From positions 1-60,246 of the forward strand of contig JAKSMG010000002.1 of NCBI GenBank assembly GCA_024400755.1: 60,246 nucleotides of DNA, written 5' to 3'. The notes under the pieces were generated by a model. It had not been told where the DNA came from, did not search any database, and saw only the letters and a list, made by a program, of their open reading frames with translations. Origin of the DNA: Bacteroidales bacterium (lineage in GTDB: Bacteria > Bacteroidota > Bacteroidia > Bacteroidales > WCHB1-69). The position numbers and the translations under genes are program-made. Every line of letters starts with the position of its first letter. Positions within the stretch are counted from its first letter, which is position 1. Shown piece after piece: positions 41,552 to 48,932 of this stretch.

Positions 41552-44500
41552 TTAATTTTCACTTTTTTCTTCTGCTTGATCCATTGCCGCGATTTTTTCT
41601 TCGGCAATTTTCTTCAAATCATCGCCTTCATAATTGTCGATGATGCTTTGATAGGTGTAGCGGGCTTGGAAGTCGTTGCCTTTGGCCAGATAAAGGTCGC
41701 CATACAAAATGAAGGTGGAAGCGTACCAGTATTCAGATGAGTAGTCGGCTCCCAATATTTCCTTAATCTGTTTTTCGCAGAGGTCGTAATTCTTGTCGTT
41801 GAAGTGAATGAGTGCTACCAGGTAGGCGGCTTCGGCACATTGATCGTTGTCGCCGCTCTTGGCCAATCTGTTCAAGTGTTTCAGGGCATTGATATTGTCG
41901 CTCAGGGCAATGGCCGACTTGCCGGCAATCAGCAGGGCTTCGTTTTGCAAATCGATGTCGGACTGGTTGGCAATAAGCAGGTTGGAGGCTGCATTGTAGG
42001 CTTCGCGATATTGACGCAATTCGTAGGCACAATGCATACTTCCGTTGTTGCCGTAAGTGATGTTGCTTTCCGAAGACGCGTATTCCACGAGTTTGTTAAA
42101 ATAGTTCAAGGCACGGGCATATTCTTTCTTGCTGTATAGGATGCTGGCCGCTTTGCGATAAGCCGTCTCGTTGAATTCAGTGTTGTAATTGTTGACTAAT
42201 TTCTCAAAAGAATTAAGGGCGTTGTCGTAGTCGCCGGTGGCATATTCGCAATCGCCTTTGCAATATAGGGCCTTGGCAGCGAAAAGTCCGTTCGGGAATT
42301 GTTTGAGGTAGTCGTTGAAACCTTTGACGGAACTTTCGCAATCGCCACGCATATACTTGTTTTCTGCCGCCTTGAAACTGATAGAGTCTTGTTTGTCGGC
42401 TGAAATGTTCAGGTTCTTGGTCTTGATGTAGGCGAAAAAGTCGCTGGTGTTACCGGTTTCGGTATAGATGTTTTCTAGGTTGGCCAAGGCGTCTTTGGCT
42501 TCCTGCGTGCCGGGATAGGTTTCAAATACATACTTGAATGTGGAAACGGCCATATCGATGTCCTGTACGTTCAAATAAGATTGCGCCAACTTGTTGTGTG
42601 CTTGTCGAATGTAAGGACTCTTGGGATATTTGAGAATGAAATTTTTGTAGTTGGCAATGGCACGGCTGTATTCGTTTTGTGCCAGATAGGTGGAAGCCAG
42701 TTCGTATTCCGCGTCATCCGAAAATGTTGATTTTGGATAAGTGCTGAGCATTCTTTCCAAGGTCTCAATCTTCTTGTCGTATTTATTGAGATAGCTGTAA
42801 CATTTGGCTTCTTGGTACAGTGCGTAATCCCCGTTTTTACGTCCCAGTTGCTGACATTGTTCGTAATAGTTGATGGCGCTGGTCAAGTCCTTTTGCATAT
42901 AGTAACAGTCGGCTAAACGGACAGTGGCGTCGGCTTGTAGATCCATATCGCTGATGTCTTGTTTGAGAAATTTGCGGAACGATTGTGCTGCTTCTCCGAA
43001 TTTGTTGATTTTCATAGCCGCATAACCATAACCATATTGGGCCTGGTCGTAGTTGGCGTCCGTTTGCGCATTGTTGGCCTTGAAATAGTTTTGGAAAGAA
43101 TAGTAACTGTCCTTAAATTTATCCAATCGGTATTCGCATTCGGCCTTCCAATATAGATTTTCGGTGTTGAGCACCTTATCCATCGGGTAGGTGAGCGACT
43201 TGTTGATCATTTTCAGGGCTTCTTTATTGTTGCGATTGTTGACCATTTCCAATGCTCTGAAGTGAGTGCAGCGCTGGTAGGCACGCAACAGCGACGGACT
43301 CTTGATATCCACTTTTTCGATGGAGTTGATGGCACTTTGATAATTTTTGGTGGAAAGATAAATGGAGGCCAAATAGGCGTTGGCTTCTTGTGCGCGGGCA
43401 GAGTAGGGGTATTTGCTGATATAGTCTTCCAATGCCTTGATGGCACTGTTGAAAGGACTGGAAGAAGTCTCGTATTGAAGTTTCGCGTAATTGTATAAGG
43501 CGTCTTCTTGCAGTTCGGGAATAAAGTCGTATTTTGATGCCTGCAGGAAATTTTGTGAGGCGGCCGAGTAGTCCTTGTTTTGCAAATAGCAGTCGGCAAT
43601 AAGATAAAAGCTGTTTTCCGTCATTTCATCCGCGGGTTTCTGCTTGGTGGTTTTGGACAGGTACTTGACGGCTTGGTCAAAATTCCTGTTTTTGTAATAG
43701 GTGTAGCCAATGGCGAAAAAGTCGTTGCGTTCAAACTGCACTTTGTCGTTGTTGAGAATGGGTTCGAAAGTCTTTTCTGCCTGTAGAAAGTCCTTTGCGT
43801 TGTAATAAGATAGGGCCAAGGTGCGATAAAGTTCCGGTTGATTTTTAAGCGTGTTGTCATTGATAACGGAAGGAGCCATGGCGATGACCTTGTCGTATTC
43901 TTCCTGAATAAAGTAAATCTGCATCAAATATTCTTTTACATCTTCCTGATATTCAGGAACGTTTTGCAATTGCAAGAAACCTTCGAGGGCGGCTTCGTAT
44001 TGCTTTCCCTCATAATTCATATGTGCTAAATAGTAAATGGCACGATAATGGTATGGCCCGCTTTCGTTGGAACTTTCCTGTAGCAAAACCTTGGCTTCAG
44101 CGTATTTCCCGGTGGCAAAATAGCTGTATCCTTTTTTGAATTGGTATTCTGCTAAATGTTCCTTGCTGATGGCACGCTCGTCGATTTCGTCAAATTGTTC
44201 CAATACTTTTTTGTATTGTTTTTTGGAAAAATAGAATTTACCCAAGTAAAAATGAGCTTGGGGAACAAAAGCATGAACGGGGTATTTTCGGATGAAGTCA
44301 TTTAGAAGGAATCCCGCGTCTTGATTACCTAAGTTGGCGGAACAAATTCCCTGGTAAAAATAAGAATTGGCTTTTAAATCCTGCTGCTTTTCATTGGTCT
44401 GTTCATAAACCTGCTTGAAATACTGTTGGGCAGAACCGTATTTCTGCTTTTGAAACAGTTCTTTAGCCAATTTATATTCGTATTGAGGTGAATCGTAGGC

Positions 44501-44578
44501 CACAGGCCTTTGAGCCACAACGGACAACGAAATCAGTGTAATGGCAGCAATGAAGAAAATTCTGATTGTTGATTTCAT
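41552..44578 (-). CDS. Large periplasmic TPR-repeat protein
   Basis: A 1008-residue protein with a signal peptide (MKSTIRIFFIAAITLISLSV) followed almost entirely by tandem tetratricopeptide-type helix pairs. Clear units include YKLAKELFQKQKYGSAQQYF, KKGYSYFATGKYAEAKVLL, YELASTYLAQNEYSRAIANY and YCKGDCEYATGDYDNALNSF, spread from residue 33 to about 990. The sequence resembles the YbgF/CpoB and BamD type of outer-membrane-linked TPR scaffolds, but is far longer. A protein-binding scaffold in the periplasm is the sensible inference. It has its own -7 box and is followed by the paired barrel gene. Confidence 0.88.
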   Translation of the reverse strand: MKSTIRIFFIAAITLISLSVVAQRPVAYDSPQYEYKLAKELFQKQKYGSAQQYFKQVYEQTNEKQQDLKANSYFYQGICSANLGNQDAGFLLNDFIRKYPVHAFVPQAHFYLGKFYFSKKQYKKVLEQFDEIDERAISKEHLAEYQFKKGYSYFATGKYAEAKVLLQESSNESGPYHYRAIYYLAHMNYEGKQYEAALEGFLQLQNVPEYQEDVKEYLMQIYFIQEEYDKVIAMAPSVINDNTLKNQPELYRTLALSYYNAKDFLQAEKTFEPILNNDKVQFERNDFFAIGYTYYKNRNFDQAVKYLSKTTKQKPADEMTENSFYLIADCYLQNKDYSAASQNFLQASKYDFIPELQEDALYNYAKLQYETSSSPFNSAIKALEDYISKYPYSARAQEANAYLASIYLSTKNYQSAINSIEKVDIKSPSLLRAYQRCTHFRALEMVNNRNNKEALKMINKSLTYPMDKVLNTENLYWKAECEYRLDKFKDSYYSFQNYFKANNAQTDANYDQAQYGYGYAAMKINKFGEAAQSFRKFLKQDISDMDLQADATVRLADCYYMQKDLTSAINYYEQCQQLGRKNGDYALYQEAKCYSYLNKYDKKIETLERMLSTYPKSTFSDDAEYELASTYLAQNEYSRAIANYKNFILKYPKSPYIRQAHNKLAQSYLNVQDIDMAVSTFKYVFETYPGTQEAKDALANLENIYTETGNTSDFFAYIKTKNLNISADKQDSISFKAAENKYMRGDCESSVKGFNDYLKQFPNGLFAAKALYCKGDCEYATGDYDNALNSFEKLVNNYNTEFNETAYRKAASILYSKKEYARALNYFNKLVEYASSESNITYGNNGSMHCAYELRQYREAYNAASNLLIANQSDIDLQNEALLIAGKSAIALSDNINALKHLNRLAKSGDNDQCAEAAYLVALIHFNDKNYDLCEKQIKEILGADYSSEYWYASTFILYGDLYLAKGNDFQARYTYQSIIDNYEGDDLKKIAEEKIAAMDQAEEKSEN

Positions 44579-44653
44579 TCTGAAGGAATATTACTATTTT
44601 ATATTTTTGTATTTTTTCTGTTAGAACTTTTTCCAACTATATATATTAACAGG

Positions 44654-44661
44654 CAAAAATA
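44654..44661 (-). promoter_or_regulatory. -7 box for the TPR/barrel operon
   Basis: CAAAAATA on the plus strand reads TATTTTTG on the minus strand, 76 bases before the ATG at 44578. It directly abuts the 12-bp inverted repeat at 44666-44696. Confidence 0.6.
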
Positions 44662-44665
44662 TAAA

Positions 44666-44696
44666 ATTGGTATATCACATTTAATGATATACCAAT
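44666..44696 (-). terminator. 12-bp inverted repeat: terminator of the anti-sigma gene and/or operator
   Basis: ATTGGTATATCA (44666-44677) and TGATATACCAAT (44685-44696) pair perfectly with a 7-base loop. On the minus strand the repeat follows the anti-sigma gene and precedes TTTTATATTTTTG, which would be its U-tract but also contains the -7 box of the TPR gene. It could therefore end one transcript and bind a regulator of the next. Confidence 0.6.
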
Positions 44697-44731
44697 AAAT
44701 TTGTCAACACATAGATTTTGATAACTGAAAG

Positions 44732-45955
44732 TTATATTCCCCCATCTATCAACCACACGTGCTCTTTATTGTCGTTTCTGATAGCAATGTTCCTATTGAC
44801 TTTTTCTCCATTGGCAAATTGGATAGTACATGGTATAAAAACTCCTGCATAACGTCCTGACCTAAAGTGTATTTTGTGACTGAGCAATCGACAGCCAGCG
44901 TAAGTTGATTTTATGTTTTTGAGGTTATATTGGGCCATCACAACCTTCAATGTTTCTTCGTCCCAACTTTCCATGGCGGCAAAGGCTTTTTCTATGGCTC
45001 GTTCCGGGATAATCCCAACAAACTCACTCGTTTTTGAATTGTTTCCATGTATTCCACTTAGGTATTCCATCCATTCTACATCTTTCGGTACTTCAAACGT
45101 ACTGCTGTCTATGTCATAATCGTATTGGATGTTTTTGATTTCTAAGACAGTTGTTGATTTTCCATCCATAATGGCATCTATTTTCACTGTCAGTAGTCTG
45201 TTGGTTTCGAGGTCAAAAACATATTCTCGTCGGGTGTCGGTTTCTTCCAAACTGGTGTTCTTGCAGAAGTCGTTTTCAAAATTGCCTATAGCCGGAGCAT
45301 CAATCAAAATGGTTAGCTTGGAATCGTTTTTCTCTTTTTTTATAAGAGCTTTTGGATTTAAACGGATATATTGCGCTTCTAAACTCATCATCAGAAATGG
45401 TTCTGTATAAATAACAAAATCTTCCAATATGCCTTTACTGTTTCCTGGAAATTTTGTGCCTGTGCGGTTGTCGGGAGTCCATGTTCCAATGCTTGTTTGG
45501 ATGCTGGGTTGCCACAGCCAGGTGTTTGTCCCGTCAAAAAGCGCTTTCCTGCCGGGTTTCTCCAACGACCAACGTTTCGTTGATGGTTGGTTGATCAATG
45601 TGTGCTTGACAAAACCTTGTTTTACATCAATATACGAAAAATTCTCATCCGGCAAAGTTCTGACAAAAATTTCCATTGAACAGGCCGACACGTTGGAAAA
45701 AACGTCGGATGCTTTGTTGAAGGTTGTTCCTGCTGAATAGGCCTGCGTCAGAAATGGGCGAAGGATAACGATGGCGGCAAGAACTGCTGCTGCGGATACG
45801 GCGGTTATAAATATCTTTTTGAAAGAGCACTTTTTCTGAAATGAGGGATTGCTTTGTTCTGCTTTTTCCATAATTTGTTCCGTCAGTGTATCAGATGACT
45901 TAAATACAACTTTGGATGTCAATTGTTCCGTGATGATTTGTTGATTATCTTCCAT
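44732..45955 (-). CDS. Probable membrane anti-sigma factor with LolA-like periplasmic domain
   Basis: A 407-residue protein with a cytosolic N-terminus of about 47 residues, one transmembrane helix (about 48-67, IFITAVSAAAVLAAIVILRP) and a large periplasmic part. The first 220 periplasmic residues (SACSMEIFVRTLPDEN, VKHTLINQPSTKRWSLEKPG, LFDGTNTWLWQPSI) resemble the half-barrel of LolA/LolB-like lipoprotein-sorting proteins; the last 110 residues form an unassigned domain ending HVWLIDGGI. It starts 3 bases after an ECF sigma gene, the standard position for a cognate anti-sigma factor. No classical zinc-binding anti-sigma motif is visible, so the anti-sigma role is inferred from context. Confidence 0.7.
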   Translation of the reverse strand: MEDNQQIITEQLTSKVVFKSSDTLTEQIMEKAEQSNPSFQKKCSFKKIFITAVSAAAVLAAIVILRPFLTQAYSAGTTFNKASDVFSNVSACSMEIFVRTLPDENFSYIDVKQGFVKHTLINQPSTKRWSLEKPGRKALFDGTNTWLWQPSIQTSIGTWTPDNRTGTKFPGNSKGILEDFVIYTEPFLMMSLEAQYIRLNPKALIKKEKNDSKLTILIDAPAIGNFENDFCKNTSLEETDTRREYVFDLETNRLLTVKIDAIMDGKSTTVLEIKNIQYDYDIDSSTFEVPKDVEWMEYLSGIHGNNSKTSEFVGIIPERAIEKAFAAMESWDEETLKVVMAQYNLKNIKSTYAGCRLLSHKIHFRSGRYAGVFIPCTIQFANGEKVNRNIAIRNDNKEHVWLIDGGI

Positions 45956-45958
45956 AAG

Positions 45959-46465
45959 TTATCGATTTAAATTTAATGAATTTTGAAGGTGTTGAATGGC
46001 GTAGCGATAACGCGATTTTACAGTGGCTAAGGAAATTCCAAGTATTTTAGCGATGTCTTTGAATTTGCATTGGTCTGTGCATCTCAACCTTATCACTTCC
46101 TGTTGTTCTGCAGGAAGTGTGTTTAGTAGTTTCGCAATTCTCAGATATTCGTCAAAAATTTCTTGGTCTTCTTCGTGGTCGGGAATGAGCGTTGCCTCGT
46201 CAATAGGAAGAAGTTGGATGTTCTTCTTGCGAAAATAATCCAGACATTGATTATGTAGTGATTTAAATAAATATTGTTCGAGATTTCTGATAGAGTTGAG
46301 ATGTTCTTCCGAGCAGAATAGTTTCAATAAAACTTCCTGAACCAAATCCTCGGCATCGTCTCGATTTCCTATTCTCAAATAGGCGAATTTAAACAATTTA
46401 TCTTGCTCTTGCACAACAATTCTCTCTAATTGCTTTAGTCTCGTTTGCTGACTTGTTGAGTCCAT
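45959..46465 (-). CDS. ECF-type RNA polymerase sigma factor
   Basis: A 168-residue sigma factor with region 2 (about 15-80: KLFKFAYLRIGNRDDAEDLV, QEVLLKLF, LEQYLFKSLHNQCLDYFRKK) and region 4 (about 110-162: LPAEQQEVIRLRCTDQCKFK, DIAKILGISLATVKSRYRYA). Regions 1.1 and 3 are absent, as expected for ECF factors. It is followed after 3 bases by the probable anti-sigma gene, so the pair is co-expressed and may be auto-regulated. No TAnnTTTG box was found in the 206-base divergent spacer, which fits transcription from an ECF promoter, but that cannot be shown here. Confidence 0.93.
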   Translation of the reverse strand: MDSTSQQTRLKQLERIVVQEQDKLFKFAYLRIGNRDDAEDLVQEVLLKLFCSEEHLNSIRNLEQYLFKSLHNQCLDYFRKKNIQLLPIDEATLIPDHEEDQEIFDEYLRIAKLLNTLPAEQQEVIRLRCTDQCKFKDIAKILGISLATVKSRYRYAIQHLQNSLNLNR

Positions 46466-46642
46466 TTTACATTGTTTTTGTAACCAAGTTTTTATGAATA
46501 AACGGATGCATCTGCTATAAAGACGTAAAAATAGTAAAAAAGATTTGATTTTTTAGTTTTTTTTGACTTTGCAGAGTTAAATGGAAATAATGCTATTGGT
46601 AAAATTGCACGAGATGGCTTAATGCCATTAAGTATTTTTTTG

Positions 46643-46650
46643 TATTTTTG
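46643..46650 (+). promoter_or_regulatory. -7 box for the MORN/YwqK-like gene
   Basis: TATTTTTG, an exact match, 22 bases before the ATG at 46672. Confidence 0.65.
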
Positions 46651-46671
46651 CCGACTAAACCTTAAGATGCT

Positions 46672-47712
46672 ATGAAGATGAACGTGAAAAATATATTTGT
46701 ATTGTCACTTTGCTTGTTGTTGGCGGTGGCTGCCAGTGCACAAAACCAACTCAATCGCATCGATGCGAAAGGCAAAAAACAAGGACCCTGGAAAAAATAC
46801 GAAAACGGCATTTTGATCTATGAAGGTCAGTTTGAAAACGATGTGCCTCAGGGAACATTCCGTTATTATTTTCCAAATGGGAAACTGAAAAGCGTGAGCG
46901 AGTTTATTTCGGGCGTTTCAAAAGTGAAAACCGTAACTTACCACGAAAATGGAAATGTGGCTTCTGAAGGAATTTTTATCGATCAACAGAAAGATGGACA
47001 ATGGAAATATTACAGCGACAAAAACGTGCTGCTTTCCGAAGAAAATTATAAGCTGGGCAAGAAAAACGGTTTGTTTGTCACGTATGGCGTGGGCGGCAAT
47101 AAACTCAAACAGGAACATTATGTCAATGATGTCTTAGATGGCGAATGCGTATCGCTTTTTGAAAACGAGGATCCGTTTGTCGTGCAGCATTATATCAACG
47201 GTAAATTGAATGGTGAGATGATCAGCTATTATCCGGGCAAAGTGGTGGCTCAGAAAGGCGTATATTATAATAATCTGAAAACGGGTGTTTGGGAACTCAA
47301 CGATAAGGAAGGAAAAATCCGCAAAACCGAGGAATATGGCAAGCCGGGCCGCGTGAGCAAGACCTATTTGTATGTGTATGCCAATGGAAATCCACAGAAA
47401 ATCAATCAGGATTTGGTGGCTTATTTCATCAAAAAAGGTGAAACACGGACTTCTATTATGCTGAAGAACGGCAATCGCCTCGAAGCTACGGAGAGTCTGA
47501 TTAAAATTTTGGAGTGGGTGGATATGCTTGAATTTCTGCGCATTACTCCGAATTTGTATGCGGCTTCGTCTTGTATCAAAGGCTATAAGGACATAGATGC
47601 AATTACGGTGAAAGTGAATTTGAAGCCGGCTTTGGATTACGAGGTCGAGGCCCAGGATAACGACGCTATGTTTATCCGTTCGCTTTTCAATACCGAAGTT
47701 CCGAAAGAGTAA
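46672..47712 (+). CDS. Secreted MORN/YwqK-repeat protein
   Basis: A 346-residue protein with a signal peptide (residues about 1-25, VLSLCLLLAVAASAQ) and about seven repeats of 20-23 residues built on the pattern GxxxGxWxxYxxNGxLxxE. Examples are KKQGPWKKYENGILIYEGQF, PQGTFRYYFPNGKLKSVSEF and KDGQWKYYSDKNVLLSEENY. Such repeats are annotated as MORN or YwqK-like; the database label antitoxin for YwqK proteins is not supported here. The C-terminal 100 residues lack the repeat. Role unknown, probably an envelope or cell-surface scaffold. It is divergent from the ECF sigma/anti-sigma pair. Confidence 0.85.
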   Translation: MKMNVKNIFVLSLCLLLAVAASAQNQLNRIDAKGKKQGPWKKYENGILIYEGQFENDVPQGTFRYYFPNGKLKSVSEFISGVSKVKTVTYHENGNVASEGIFIDQQKDGQWKYYSDKNVLLSEENYKLGKKNGLFVTYGVGGNKLKQEHYVNDVLDGECVSLFENEDPFVVQHYINGKLNGEMISYYPGKVVAQKGVYYNNLKTGVWELNDKEGKIRKTEEYGKPGRVSKTYLYVYANGNPQKINQDLVAYFIKKGETRTSIMLKNGNRLEATESLIKILEWVDMLEFLRITPNLYAASSCIKGYKDIDAITVKVNLKPALDYEVEAQDNDAMFIRSLFNTEVPKE

Positions 47713-47856
47713 TGCGAGAAAAATTGACATCCAACATAACTTCTTAATTTTTTAATTTCTTAATCTATTAATCTCTTTGTAAAAAATATTTATCTGTGTT
47801 TCAATGTTTTATGATTTTTCTTGAAGAAAAATGAACAACGAATGAGAAAATAGTTA

Positions 47857-47864
47857 TATCTTTG
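47857..47864 (+). promoter_or_regulatory. -7 box for the second ECF sigma gene
   Basis: TATCTTTG matches TAnnTTTG exactly. It leaves an unusually long leader of about 90 bases to the ATG at 47961, containing AGGAGG at 47892-47897 and a GGGGGG run just before the start. Confidence 0.55.
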
Positions 47865-47960
47865 CCACAGATTTATAACCACAAAACTGATAGGAGGAAT
47901 ATTATCGATTAGACTTTTACTTGTTTTTTTTGTTGAACAATAAAAGAAAGGGGGGACCCT

Positions 47961-48542
47961 ATGAAATCGGTAATATTAAGCGATAGTGAATTGATTTGTT
48001 TGTACCAGAACGGCGACGAAAGTGCGTTGAAGACTTTGATTTTGCGATATGAGCAAAAGGTTTTCACCCATATTATGGCTTCTGTGAAGAATCGTGAATT
48101 GGCGGAAGATTTGTTTCAAGAAACCTTTATCAAAGTGATTAATACGCTTCGTCTGGGCGTGTATAAAGATGAAGGTAAGTTTTTGCAATGGGTGCTGAGA
48201 ATTGCCAACAATCTAAAAATCGACCATTTTCGTAAGGCACAGCGTTTCCCGTCATACGACAACAATGGCGATTTCGACATTTTTGAGACTTTGGGCGAAG
48301 AAGATCCATCGGCGGAAGAAAAGATGATTCGCGAGCAGGTTTATGAGGAGGCCATCGGCCTGGTGCAATATCTGCCCAAGGAACAGCGTGAAGTGCTTGA
48401 AATGCGGATTTATCAAGATCTCAGTTTCAAGGAGATTGCCGAACAAACACACGTGAGTATCAATACAGCGTTGGGGCGTATGCGTTATGCCTTAATCAAT
48501 CTTCGCAAACTGATAGAAGAAAATAAATTGGTCCTTTCCTAA
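47961..48542 (+). CDS. ECF-type RNA polymerase sigma factor
   Basis: A 193-residue sigma factor with region 2 (about 25-95: VFTHIMASVKNRELAEDLFQ, ETFIKVINTLRLG, FLQWVLRIANNLKIDHFRKA) and region 4 (about 135-185: LPKEQREVLEMRIYQDLSFK, EIAEQTHVSINTALGRMRYA). Unlike the first ECF gene in this window it is not followed by a transmembrane anti-sigma gene but by a 50-codon ORF. The run AAGAAAGGGGGGACC before the ATG is purine-rich, which is unusual in this window, where most genes lack a Shine-Dalgarno sequence. Confidence 0.93.
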   Translation: MKSVILSDSELICLYQNGDESALKTLILRYEQKVFTHIMASVKNRELAEDLFQETFIKVINTLRLGVYKDEGKFLQWVLRIANNLKIDHFRKAQRFPSYDNNGDFDIFETLGEEDPSAEEKMIREQVYEEAIGLVQYLPKEQREVLEMRIYQDLSFKEIAEQTHVSINTALGRMRYALINLRKLIEENKLVLS

Positions 48543-48576
48543 AAAAACAATTTTATTTTCTTGAAATACAATATTT

Positions 48577-48607
48577 TGGACCTTTTTTTAAGAAATTGGT
48601 CCTTTTT
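48577..48607 (+). terminator. Weak terminator after the ECF sigma gene
   Basis: GGACC (48577-48581) pairs with GGTCC (48597-48601) and is followed by TTTTTTG. The stem is only 5 bp, and a further 5-bp hairpin lies just downstream (AACGG/CCGTT at about 48618-48636). Read-through to the 50-codon ORF is likely. Confidence 0.45.
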
Positions 48608-48669
48608 TGTAAAATAAACGGCTTCCTTCTCCGTTAATAAATTGAATGTTTCAATTAGATTAATTGCCT

Positions 48670-48822
48670 ATGGAAAAAAGTTTGACCCTCGTTGAAGAAA
48701 AAAAGTCAGTGAAAAAAATGCGACCACGGAGAAGTGTGATTAATGCGTTGCTTAATTATTCCAAGTCGTTGGAAGTGATGCCTTCCCGTTACGGATTTGC
48801 CTTCTTGGTAAACAACAATTAG
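48670..48822 (+). CDS. Small basic protein (50 residues) downstream of the ECF sigma gene
   Basis: An ATG ORF of 50 codons ending TAG, too short for most gene callers. It reads MEKSLTLVEEKKSVKKMRPR, then RSVINALLNYSKSLEVMPSR, then YGFAFLVNNN. The first half is charged and basic (KKSVKKMRPRR); the second is a short amphipathic helix. No signal peptide or membrane helix. It lies 127 bases after the ECF sigma stop on the same strand, where a partner or regulator of the sigma factor would be expected. I recall similar short ORFs behind ECF sigma genes in related genomes, but cannot confirm this without a search. Coding status is supported by position and sensible codons only. Confidence 0.55.
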   Translation: MEKSLTLVEEKKSVKKMRPRRSVINALLNYSKSLEVMPSRYGFAFLVNNN

Positions 48823-48861
48823 TTGACATTTTATCCCTCTTGATTCGTTAAGTTATTTGTG

Positions 48862-48895
48862 CGAAATAATTTGGAGATTATTCCGAATTATTTCG
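48862..48895. promoter_or_regulatory. AT-rich inverted repeat, candidate operator or terminator
   Basis: CGAAATAATT (48862-48871) and AATTATTTCG (48886-48895) form a perfect 10-bp inverted repeat with a 14-base spacer. The right arm ends exactly where the -7 box (48896) begins, and a TTTG at 48870-48873 overlaps the left arm near the -33 position. A dimeric regulator bound here would block the promoter. A terminator of the 50-codon ORF is the alternative. Confidence 0.5.
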
Positions 48896-48903
48896 TACTT
48901 TTG
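48896..48903 (+). promoter_or_regulatory. -7 box for the T9SS cargo gene
   Basis: TACTTTTG, an exact TAnnTTTG match, 30 bases before the ATG at 48933. A TTTG lies 22 bases upstream, slightly more than the usual spacing of about 19. Confidence 0.6.
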
Positions 48904-48932
48904 CCTTTTAATATTTAATAAATTTAGTGCTT

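Noticed and set aside
46672-47712. Toxin-antitoxin function for the YwqK-like protein
   Set aside because: The database label antitoxin for YwqK/MORN proteins is not supported here: the protein has a signal peptide and there is no adjacent toxin gene.
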